The notes under the pieces are model-generated. The model did no database searches. It worked only from the letters and a program-made list of their open reading frames with translations, and was not told the origin of the DNA. A stretch of 64,000 nucleotides of DNA from an uncultured Prevotella sp. (lineage in GTDB: Bacteria; Bacteroidota; Bacteroidia; Bacteroidales; Bacteroidaceae), in contig NZ_CAMJFM010000004.1 in the NCBI RefSeq assembly GCF_946404925.1, positions 86,909-150,908 of the forward strand, given 5' to 3'. The position numbers and the translations under genes are program-made. Shown piece after piece: positions 33,234 to 40,604 of the stretch (positions are counted from its first letter, which is position 1; every line of letters starts with the position of its first letter).

Positions 33234-35122
33234 GGAAACTGCTGACCAACTGGAAGTTTGTGTTCGGTTTGGGGCTGCTGGTGGTGCTGGCGGCTACTAC
33301 GATTGAGACTCTGCGTGGCAGGGCCACAAACTTCTACGACTACTATGATGCCACAAATATGTTCTGGGCGGGCATCAATCCATATACGTTGGAGTTTGTC
33401 GAGGCTCATAGCATCTGGTTTCTGTATACACCTGTGTTTACTACCATCTACGCACCTGTTTTCCTGTTGCCAGAGTGGTTGGGACCGTATGTGTGGAATG
33501 TGTTTAACTATGTGATGCTATGTGTGGCCATCAGGCTACTGCCCAAGCCGCTGGCTCCTTTCAGAACCAGGATATTCCTGTTCATGCTGTTGCTGATACT
33601 ACAGAGCGCATTCTGTTTCCAATATAATATGGTGGTGTGCTATATATTCCTGTTTGCATTCATTCTGATGGAGCGAGGAAAACCGCTATGGGCCACACTG
33701 CTCATAATGATTTCGGCCACAACTAAGTATTATGGTGCTATCGAGTTGGGACTGCTAATGTGCTATCCCAAGTTTTGGCGTAATATTGGCTATGCGCTGA
33801 TGTGGGGAGTGGTACTACTGCTATTACCTATGATTAACACTGCATTCGACAATGTGTTTGCTCTGTACAGGAGTATGTGGGATAGCTATGAGTCGCATCG
33901 CAGTGCGGTAGATTACTCTGGACTGTTCTTTGCCCGAGGACTGAAACCCTGGCTATTGCCCAACCTGCGCGTGGTACAGATGGGAGTGTTGCTGGTGATT
34001 TCTGCGCTATTCTTCTGGCGATACAAGCGGTGGCATGATTTCCGCTTCAGGGTCGAGACGTTGGCTGTAATGATGGGGTATATCATATTGTTCAGTGATA
34101 GTCCAGAGACGCATACATATATGATAACACTGACAGGATATCAGATGGCGTTCTGGTTACAGCCTGAGCGCACAAAGTTTGACTGGGTGCTATACTGGTT
34201 GCTGTTTGTAAACTTCTGTATATTGCCGGTAGATGCTATCTGTCCTACGCCGGTATACAGGTTCTTTCACGACAACTTCTGGTTGGATGTGTACTGTATG
34301 ACGATAGCTTGGCTAAGAGTGATATGGTGGGCGGTAAAGTCCAATCGTACTGAGTGGGTGGCTATTAGTCGTACGGCTATGCTGGTAGTGTTGTTGGCCG
34401 GTGCTACGGTTGTGCAGGCGCAAGACAGACACTACACTGTGAATGGGGTGAAGTTTACAATGAAATACGTAAAAGGAGGTAACTTTATGATGGGAGCCAC
34501 TGACAATGATGCTATGGCCGAAGCTGATGAGAAGCCTGCACACAGCGTGAGTGTGGTCGACTATTATATAGGAGAGACAGAAGTGACGCAGGAACTGTGG
34601 AAGGCAGTAATGGGCAATAATCCGGCTAAATTTAAGGGAGAGAACTATCCGATAGAGAATGTGTCGTATAACGACTGCGTCAGGTTTGTTGGGAAACTGA
34701 GCCAGCTGACAGGCCGCCGCTTCAGACTGCCTACAGAAGCAGAGTGGGAATATGCAGCACGTGGCGGACAACGATCAAAGGGATACATGTATGCTGGAGC
34801 AAATGACACTACAAGCGTGGCGTGGCTATATACCGACAGCCTGTGGGTACGCCACATGCCTGTAGCAGCCAAACGTCCTAACGAACTTGGACTGTACGAT
34901 ATGAGCGGAAGCGTATGGGAGTGGTGCGACACTGCATACGAGCTATATCAAGGGGCCAGGGGCAACTGGTTTAACAGACAGATACGCAAACGGTTTAAGG
35001 TGGTTCGTGGTGGTGGATTCAGAGGATTTGCACGCTATGCCAGAGTGACAAACCGATATGCCGTGGCTGCATGGCGAAATGATTACACGGTGGGCTTAAG
35101 ACTAGCTATGCAACTGAAATAA
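33230..35122 (+). CDS. Fusion of a GT87-like membrane protein with a formylglycine-enzyme (SUMF1) domain
   Basis: The protein has 630 residues. Residues 1-375 form a multi-helix GT87/DUF2029-like protein (YDYYDATNMFWAGINPY, LYTPVFTTIYAPVFLLP). Residues 381-397 look like a signal peptide (MLVVLLAGATVVQAQ at 384-398). From about 400 to 630 there is a complete FGE-sulfatase/SUMF1 fold: MKYVKGGNFMMGATD, ETEVTQELWKAVMG, NYPIENVSYNDC, RFRLPTEAEWEYAARGG, MSGSVWEWCD, KVVRGGGFRG and a GLRLAM end. The active-site cysteine pair of true FGEs is not evident. An internal ATG at 34379 would make a stand-alone secreted SUMF1 protein. I see no frameshift in the join. Confidence 0.8.
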   Translation: MRKLLTNWKFVFGLGLLVVLAATTIETLRGRATNFYDYYDATNMFWAGINPYTLEFVEAHSIWFLYTPVFTTIYAPVFLLPEWLGPYVWNVFNYVMLCVAIRLLPKPLAPFRTRIFLFMLLLILQSAFCFQYNMVVCYIFLFAFILMERGKPLWATLLIMISATTKYYGAIELGLLMCYPKFWRNIGYALMWGVVLLLLPMINTAFDNVFALYRSMWDSYESHRSAVDYSGLFFARGLKPWLLPNLRVVQMGVLLVISALFFWRYKRWHDFRFRVETLAVMMGYIILFSDSPETHTYMITLTGYQMAFWLQPERTKFDWVLYWLLFVNFCILPVDAICPTPVYRFFHDNFWLDVYCMTIAWLRVIWWAVKSNRTEWVAISRTAMLVVLLAGATVVQAQDRHYTVNGVKFTMKYVKGGNFMMGATDNDAMAEADEKPAHSVSVVDYYIGETEVTQELWKAVMGNNPAKFKGENYPIENVSYNDCVRFVGKLSQLTGRRFRLPTEAEWEYAARGGQRSKGYMYAGANDTTSVAWLYTDSLWVRHMPVAAKRPNELGLYDMSGSVWEWCDTAYELYQGARGNWFNRQIRKRFKVVRGGGFRGFARYARVTNRYAVAAWRNDYTVGLRLAMQLK

Positions 35123-35144
35123 GGGCCGATTTGTGTAAGAAAAG

Positions 35145-35186
35145 AAAATAATTCTGCATCGTACACGTGCAATTCATAATTATTTT
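35145..35186. promoter_or_regulatory. Inverted repeat beside the aminotransferase promoter
   Basis: AAAATAATT (35145-35153) and AATTATTTT (35178-35186) are perfect inverted arms, with nested TGCA copies between them. The right arm ends one base before the -7 box, so it could be an operator or a weak terminator for the preceding gene. Confidence 0.4.
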
Positions 35187-35187
35187 G

Positions 35188-35195
35188 TATCTTTG
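35188..35195 (+). promoter_or_regulatory. Promoter -7 box for the aminotransferase unit
   Basis: TATCTTTG followed by CACCC, 19 nt before the ATG at 35215. Confidence 0.65.
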
Positions 35196-35214
35196 CACCC
35201 AAATATTGATAATT

Positions 35215-36264
35215 ATGGAGAAGGAAATGAATTTTCTGGATAGAAATGAGTTTAATTTCGACCCCAGTGAAAAGGTTGTTGAGGCTATCCGCAATTTTGA
35301 CCCGAAGACATTGTGCTTTTATACCCGTATATACGATCAGGGCAAAAAGAGCGTTGTATCTGTTAAGCTGAGCGAGATATATGGCGTGCCCGAAGAGCAG
35401 GTGCTGCTGGCATATGGTGGTGAGGACATTCTGAAGAATGCCATACACTACTATCTGATGAAGGGCGACAATAAGAAGATACTTATACCCGAATACTCAT
35501 GGTGGTACTATAACAAGGTGGCCAGCGAGTGTTACGGTACGTTCGAGATGTACCCACTGCATGAGCAGGAGGATACATTTGCCTACGATGTGGATGAGGT
35601 GATAGAATACACCAACCGTATACATCCAAGAATGCTGCTGTTGGCATCACCCAATAATCCAACAGGTAATAGTCTGTCACCAGAGGAGATAGGTCGTATC
35701 ATGGAAAATATCCCTGACGATACGATGGTGCTGATAGATGAGGCCTATGCAAGTTTTATTACCAGCGATACTGACTACATCGCACCATTGGTAAATAAAT
35801 ATAGAAACCTGATTATATCGCGAACCTTGTCGAAGTTCTATGGACTGCCTGGACTGCGTTGCGGTTTTGGATTCATTGGTGCAGGTCACGACCACTTTGT
35901 GAGTTACATTAATAAGTATCTGGGTTACAATCGCTTCTCTGAGGCTGTTGCATTGGCTGCTTTGGATAGTGATGATCACTATCGTCGTGTGGCTGATGAT
36001 ATGGAGTGGGGACGCCAGCTATATAAGAAAGCTTTGGGCGATAAGCCTGGATTTAAAGTCTATAAGAGTGTAGCCAACTTTATACTGATAAAGTATCCCA
36101 CAGAGATTAAGGAACCATTGCAGAAAGCACTTGCCGCTGAGAACTACAAGATTAAGTTTATGACCGATAAGGGGCTGGAGCAATGCGTGCGCATTACACT
36201 GGGACGTAAGGAACAGACACAGAAGGTGGTGGATACCATATTACAGGTGTTGGGTGATAGATGA
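35215..36264 (+). CDS. HisC/CobD-like fold-type I PLP enzyme
   Basis: The protein has 349 residues from MEKEMNFLDRNEF; upstream codons of the open frame cross the promoter. Class II aminotransferase motifs are visible: AYGGEDILKNAI, ASPNNPTGN (147 region), LIDEAYASF (Asp175, Tyr178), SRTLSKFYGLPGLRCGFGF with the PLP lysine at Lys207, and a late arginine in CVRITLGR. It is closest in pattern to histidinol-phosphate aminotransferase, but no other histidine gene is nearby. It is followed 4 bp later by a LicC-like nucleotidyltransferase. Relatives in such settings include phosphothreonine/phosphoserine decarboxylases and the aminotransferase half of PntC, so a role in making an amino-alcohol phosphate head group is plausible. 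Confidence 0.75.
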   Translation: MEKEMNFLDRNEFNFDPSEKVVEAIRNFDPKTLCFYTRIYDQGKKSVVSVKLSEIYGVPEEQVLLAYGGEDILKNAIHYYLMKGDNKKILIPEYSWWYYNKVASECYGTFEMYPLHEQEDTFAYDVDEVIEYTNRIHPRMLLLASPNNPTGNSLSPEEIGRIMENIPDDTMVLIDEAYASFITSDTDYIAPLVNKYRNLIISRTLSKFYGLPGLRCGFGFIGAGHDHFVSYINKYLGYNRFSEAVALAALDSDDHYRRVADDMEWGRQLYKKALGDKPGFKVYKSVANFILIKYPTEIKEPLQKALAAENYKIKFMTDKGLEQCVRITLGRKEQTQKVVDTILQVLGDR

Positions 36265-36268
36265 TGGT

Positions 36269-36997
36269 ATGATTGGAGTGATATTGGCTGCGGGTATGGC
36301 CAAAAGATTACGCCCGCTAACAGATAATAAGCCCAAATGCCTGCTTGAGGTGGCGGGGAAAACCTTGTTGCAGCGCACTATTGATGCTATGTTGCAGGCA
36401 GGTATTACTGAACTTGTGGTAGTTACGGGCTATCGCGCAGAAATGATAAGAGATTTCATTACTGTCCACTATCCACAGTTAGCTGTCAACTATCTGGATA
36501 ATGTAGATTATGAGCACAATAATAACATCTACTCGCTATGGATGGCAGGAAAGGTTGTGCGTGGACGCGAATTCCTGCTTATGGACAGCGACATACTTTG
36601 CGACCCCAAGGCTGTGATGGCTGTGGCACATGAGACTGAGCCTGCCTTGGCACTGAATCGCCATGAGCTGGGTGAGGAGGAAATGAAGATTGTGGTAGAT
36701 AAGGACAATCGTATAACTGAGATCAGTAAGACATGTCGTGTGGAGGATGCTATAGGCGAGAGTGTAGGCATCGAGAAAATGACTTCAGAATATAGTGAGG
36801 CATTGTATCGCGAGCTTGATGTCATGATTGAGCAGGAAGGGCTTATAGACATATTCTACGAACGCGCCTTTGAACGTCTTATTCCACAGGGACATCAGTT
36901 TAAGGTGGTAGATACAACAAATTATTTCTCGTACGAGTTGGATACCCCCGAGGATTTTGAACGGGCCACTGAGGCAATGCCAAAAGAACTGTGTTAG
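36269..36997 (+). CDS. LicC-like nucleotidyltransferase
   Basis: The protein has 242 residues from MIGVILAAGMAKRL; the GTG further upstream in the frame overlaps the previous gene and is less likely. The nucleotide-binding loop LAAGMAKRLRPLTDNKPKCLL is complete, followed by VVTGYRAEMI and LMDSDILCD, with a C-terminal YSYELDTPEDF-type end. Length and motifs fit CTP:phosphocholine cytidylyltransferase (LicC) and the cytidylyltransferase half of PntC better than sugar-1-phosphate enzymes. It probably makes a CDP- or CMP-activated head group for the LicD protein at 38814. The base and substrate are not proven by sequence. Confidence 0.78.
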   Translation: MIGVILAAGMAKRLRPLTDNKPKCLLEVAGKTLLQRTIDAMLQAGITELVVVTGYRAEMIRDFITVHYPQLAVNYLDNVDYEHNNNIYSLWMAGKVVRGREFLLMDSDILCDPKAVMAVAHETEPALALNRHELGEEEMKIVVDKDNRITEISKTCRVEDAIGESVGIEKMTSEYSEALYRELDVMIEQEGLIDIFYERAFERLIPQGHQFKVVDTTNYFSYELDTPEDFERATEAMPKELC

Positions 36998-37003
36998 AAC
37001 AAA

Positions 37004-37720
37004 ATGAGAGTATTAGTTATACATGCGGCTAAATTAAAAGAGCGTGGAGAATTCGTAGATAGAATGCTCCGTGGTATTGGCATGGACTACGAGTTTATAA
37101 GTGCTGCCGATCTGGAAGATCTGAGCAAAGACATGCTCTGTATGTATTTTGCACATGGTGAGGAGATGGCTGCCAAACTGTTGCCACGCTACAGTTGCGC
37201 AACAAAGCATCTGTTGGCTTACGAGAAGATTGTGAATGAGGGGATGGATGGTGCGCTGATACTGGAGGACGACATCGTGTTACATGATGATTTTTTGAAG
37301 TATTTCAATAAGAGTATAGACGAGTTTAAAATGCGTTTTTCAGGTATGCCTGTCATGATATCGTATGAAGACAGCTCGTTGCAGTTTGTGCCTCGTAGCA
37401 TGCGAAAGAAGGGACAATTACTCTATTATGGGAAGAAAGACCGTATGGCTGGTGCCTACTACATGAGTCGTAAATGTGCAGAGGTTATTTTGGACGACTT
37501 GCGTACAAATAAGTGTCCTACTACTGATGCCGACACATACCACTACAACCTTCTGAAGAGAGGGGTGATTAAGTATCTGTGGTGTCAGCCGGCATTGGCT
37601 ACGCAGGGATCTTTTACAGGACAATTCAGATCAACATTGTCGTCGAAGAAAGACCGTATGATAGTGTTCAGGTGGTGGTTTAAGAAAAACTATAAGAAAC
37701 TGCTTTATTGGTTTAGATAA
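37004..37720 (+). CDS. Glycosyltransferase family 25 (LPS biosynthesis)
   Basis: The protein has 238 residues. It begins with the GT25 pattern RVLVIHAAKLKERGEFVDRML and has CATKHLLAYEKIVNEG and ALILEDDIVLHDDF, where the EDD is the metal and donor site. GT25 enzymes add galactose or glucose to LPS core or O-antigen. It lies 7 bp after the nucleotidyltransferase and ends at a bidirectional terminator shared with the convergent GT90 gene. Confidence 0.87.
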   Translation: MRVLVIHAAKLKERGEFVDRMLRGIGMDYEFISAADLEDLSKDMLCMYFAHGEEMAAKLLPRYSCATKHLLAYEKIVNEGMDGALILEDDIVLHDDFLKYFNKSIDEFKMRFSGMPVMISYEDSSLQFVPRSMRKKGQLLYYGKKDRMAGAYYMSRKCAEVILDDLRTNKCPTTDADTYHYNLLKRGVIKYLWCQPALATQGSFTGQFRSTLSSKKDRMIVFRWWFKKNYKKLLYWFR

Positions 37721-37723
37721 GAA

Positions 37724-37754
37724 AAATGGCTGCTACTTAGTGTAGCGGCCATTT
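37724..37754. terminator. Bidirectional terminator between GT25 and GT90 genes
   Basis: Arms 37724-37736 (AAATGGCTGCTAC) and 37742-37754 (GTAGCGGCCATTT) pair at 12 of 13 positions plus one G-T, with a 5-nt loop. A-rich and T-rich flanks lie on both sides. The GT90 stop codon lies inside it. Confidence 0.8.
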
Positions 37755-38737
37755 GTTATTTCGAAGTATCGTTTCAGAACTAAGAGTGAGATGAGTTTTT
37801 CGCGCTCTTTGTCGCGGAACTGATCGATATACTCGTGAGCATGCTGGATGATAGCCTCGGCCTCTTCTGGGTGGTCGATGTAGTACTGCAACTTCTCTTC
37901 GAGATCAGAGAAATCGTCCTTAACCTCGATATAGTGGTAGTTGGGTATGAGAGTACCCTCCATAAACCAAGTCTCCTGAGTGAGGCGAGGTGTAACTGCG
38001 ATACAATTAGACGACATGACCCATTTCAGATTTGATGCCACATCGTTGCCCTCGAGCGACATGATGAATTTATAGTCGAGGTGCTCGCCAATAGTCATCT
38101 TGCCCTTCTGCCATTCTGGGTGCGCTTCGCTACGATTGGTTGAGGCTGCATCTACCATGGCGCTCTGTCCTTCGGCAAACATATTCATAAATACATCGCG
38201 GTTCTCTTTACGTGGACCAAGATCGCCTCGGAAGATGGTCATGTTTTTCTTCTGTCGCCAAGGCTTCTTGTCGTCTACAAACAAGAAGTGGCGCACCTTC
38301 TCGAGCTTCAGGATGACAGAATACTCGTTGTGCTCAACCAGCGGACGATTCTTGACGATGGCTGGTTCGGGGGCTACATATGGCTTGTCGCCCGAATCGA
38401 GAATCCAACGCAGACTCTGGTCGAAATAGCGTGCAAACTCCATCGCATCGAAGTAATAAACTTTCTGGCGAGTGATAGGCTGGTCTTTAAGACAGATGGC
38501 ACGTGCATCCCACGCCTCAGGATTAGTATACAACTCGGGCGTAAGCTTGCAGTAGTAATCTACGCGTTTAAGGATATAGTCCTTGTCAGGGCGCTTGTCT
38601 AGCTTCTTAAGTTCGTGTTCAAGCCAAACTTGAGAGAATATCTTAGGTGTGTACTCGCGGATATAACTCCTGACGAAATACTTTAAATTACTGTTCTTAC
38701 CGTTGTGTAACAGGTAGTAAATCTTTCTTTTATTCAT
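37733..38737 (-). CDS. Glycosyltransferase family 90 / CAP10-like protein
   Basis: The protein has 334 residues from MNKRKIYYLLHNGKNS at 38737; the longer open frame runs through the promoter. It shows the GT90 pattern: NMTIFRGDLGPRKENRDVF, the helical middle, MTIGEHLDYKFIMSLEGNDVASNLKWVMSSNCIAV, and a C-terminal HAHEYIDQF. GT90 enzymes transfer xylose, glucose or similar sugars; in bacteria they occur in LPS and capsule loci. It is divergent from licD and shares a promoter region with it. Confidence 0.82.
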   Translation of the reverse strand: MNKRKIYYLLHNGKNSNLKYFVRSYIREYTPKIFSQVWLEHELKKLDKRPDKDYILKRVDYYCKLTPELYTNPEAWDARAICLKDQPITRQKVYYFDAMEFARYFDQSLRWILDSGDKPYVAPEPAIVKNRPLVEHNEYSVILKLEKVRHFLFVDDKKPWRQKKNMTIFRGDLGPRKENRDVFMNMFAEGQSAMVDAASTNRSEAHPEWQKGKMTIGEHLDYKFIMSLEGNDVASNLKWVMSSNCIAVTPRLTQETWFMEGTLIPNYHYIEVKDDFSDLEEKLQYYIDHPEEAEAIIQHAHEYIDQFRDKEREKLISLLVLKRYFEITNGRYTK

Positions 38738-38758
38738 ATAAAATGCATATTTTGGGTG

Positions 38759-38766
38759 CAAAGTTA
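38759..38766 (-). promoter_or_regulatory. Promoter -7 box for the GT90 gene
   Basis: The minus strand reads TAACTTTG, 21 nt before the ATG at 38737, back to back with the licD promoter. Confidence 0.65.
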
Positions 38767-38787
38767 CATATTTTATTTTATTTTCGT

Positions 38788-38795
38788 TATCTTTG
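38788..38795 (+). promoter_or_regulatory. Promoter -7 box for the licD unit
   Basis: TATCTTTG followed by CAC, 18 nt before the ATG at 38814. Confidence 0.65.
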
Positions 38796-38813
38796 CACAC
38801 AAAAATTAGATTT

Positions 38814-39626
38814 ATGGCATTATACGACATACGGCCGCTACAGTTACGAATACTTAATATCTTGCAGGCAGTAGATGCTACGTGCAAGGAGCATGGCCTG
38901 AATTACTATCTCTGGGCAGGATCGATGATTGGAGCTATACGTCACAAGGGGTTCATACCTTGGGATGATGATCTGGATATTGCAATGCCCCGTCCTGACT
39001 ATGATAAACTGATAGCCCATAGCAAGGAATGGTTACCCGATGGGATTGAGATGGTGTGTGCTGAGAATGATAATGTGTACCCTTTGCCTTTTGCTAAGAT
39101 TCAGGATGGAACTACCACACTGATAGAGCGTATGCACTTGAAGTATCTGGGGGGAATATATCTGGATGTTTTTCCAATAGATGGTGCACCAAAGGGATGG
39201 CTTGCTAGGAAATGGCATTTCGGAAAATACGAGTACTATAAGAGGGTGTTGTATCTGTTGTTCCGCGATCCATATAAGCATGGTCATGGGCCCAGTAGCT
39301 GGGTGCCACTGCTGTGCAGAGCGATATACAAACTTGACGAGGTGCAGGGCAAGATACGTAAGATACTGACAAAGTACGACTACGCAGCGTGCAATTATGT
39401 GGCCGACTATGACGATGGCTCAAAAGGCGTGTTGCCCAAATCGGTATTAGGCACCCCTAAACCATATGAGTTTGAGGGTATAACAGTTATGGGCGTGGAA
39501 CATTATAATACGTACCTATCTAATAAATATGGCGATTATATGACCATACCTGATGGCGATCACCAGAGGCAGCATAATTTCCACTATTTGGATTTGGAAC
39601 ACTCATATAAAGACTATCAGCCCTAA
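38814..39626 (+). CDS. licD: LicD family phosphotransferase
   Basis: The protein has 270 residues from MALYDIRPLQLRILN. The signature is complete: NYYLWAGSMIGAIRHKGFIPWDDDLDIAMPRPDY (residues 30-63, acidic cluster 51-55), then DVFPIDGAP. LicD enzymes transfer phosphocholine or another phospho-head group from a CDP carrier to a surface glycan. With the LicC-like and PLP enzymes at 35215-36997 it suggests a local pathway. No choline kinase (LicA) or choline importer (LicB) is present in the window, so the head group is more likely made from a cell metabolite. It is followed 9 bp later by an acyltransferase. Confidence 0.87.
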   Translation: MALYDIRPLQLRILNILQAVDATCKEHGLNYYLWAGSMIGAIRHKGFIPWDDDLDIAMPRPDYDKLIAHSKEWLPDGIEMVCAENDNVYPLPFAKIQDGTTTLIERMHLKYLGGIYLDVFPIDGAPKGWLARKWHFGKYEYYKRVLYLLFRDPYKHGHGPSSWVPLLCRAIYKLDEVQGKIRKILTKYDYAACNYVADYDDGSKGVLPKSVLGTPKPYEFEGITVMGVEHYNTYLSNKYGDYMTIPDGDHQRQHNFHYLDLEHSYKDYQP

Positions 39627-39635
39627 AGAGATATA

Positions 39636-40604
39636 ATGAAGATTCTATATTACATAGTTCTTGCCGTGTGGTACGTGTTTTCGCTGTTGCCACTACGGGT
39701 TCATTATGTGATAAGCGACCTGCTGTTCTGGTTGCTGTACGCCGTAATAGGCTATCGTAGAAAGGTGGTTTACAGTAACATCTCGGCCTCGTTTCCTGAA
39801 AAATCGGAAGAGGAACTGAGGAAGATAGAGCGTGGATTCTACCATTTCTTCTGTGACTATATGGTTGAGAGTGTGAAACTTATGACTATTACGCCCGAAA
39901 ATCTGAAGAAGCGCATGGTGTTCAAGGGCACAGAGATAGTAGATGAGATAGTTGAGAGCGGACAATCGTGTGCCCTATATTTAGGACATTTGTGTAACTG
40001 GGAGTGGGTGTCGTCGTTACCTTTATGGCTGTCGCCCAAGGTACATTGCGGACAGATTTACCATCCGCTGGAGAATAAGGATTTCGACAGATTATTCCTG
40101 CGCTCGCGCCAAAGAATGGGAGCAGAGTGTATCGCTATGGCCGACACATTGCGCAAAATTCTTGAATATCGTAAGGCAGGACAGCCCATCATTGTGGGCT
40201 ATATAAGTGACCAGGTTCCCTTCTGGACCAGTATTCATCATTGGGTGAACTTCTTGAATCACGATACGCCTGTACTGACAGGTACAGAGCGCATTGTTCG
40301 CAAGATGAATCATGCTGTTTTATTCCTTGATATACATAGAGTGCGTCGTGGATATTATGAGGCAGAAATAAAACTGATAACACGTGAACCCCAGAAGATG
40401 GGTGAATATGAGATAACAGACACCTACTTCAAGATGTTAGAGCAAAGCATACGTAAGGCACCTGAATTCTGGTTGTGGAGCCATAACCGATGGAAGCGTA
40501 CACACGAAGAGTTTGATGAACGCTTTGAGGTGATAAATGGTAAGGTTATACCAAAAGATACCCCATTTAATCGCGAGTGTGGTCTGATTACTGAGAAGGA
40601 TTAA
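39636..40604 (+). CDS. LpxL/HtrB-like lipid A acyltransferase
   Basis: The protein has 322 residues. An N-terminal membrane anchor (YYIVLAVWYVFSLLPLRVHYVISDLLFWLLY) is followed by the catalytic H-x4-E motif in GHLCNWEW and by IIVGYISDQVPFW and APEFWLWSHNRWK. Enzymes of this family add a secondary acyl chain to Kdo-lipid A on the inner face of the inner membrane. It overlaps the convergent LTA-synthase-like gene by four bases at its stop. Confidence 0.87.
   Translation: MKILYYIVLAVWYVFSLLPLRVHYVISDLLFWLLYAVIGYRRKVVYSNISASFPEKSEEELRKIERGFYHFFCDYMVESVKLMTITPENLKKRMVFKGTEIVDEIVESGQSCALYLGHLCNWEWVSSLPLWLSPKVHCGQIYHPLENKDFDRLFLRSRQRMGAECIAMADTLRKILEYRKAGQPIIVGYISDQVPFWTSIHHWVNFLNHDTPVLTGTERIVRKMNHAVLFLDIHRVRRGYYEAEIKLITREPQKMGEYEITDTYFKMLEQSIRKAPEFWLWSHNRWKRTHEEFDERFEVINGKVIPKDTPFNRECGLITEKD

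Noticed and set aside
36254..36268. GTG start for the LicC-like enzyme
   Set aside because: It lies inside the previous gene, and the ATG at 36269 starts exactly at the conserved MIGVILAAG segment.
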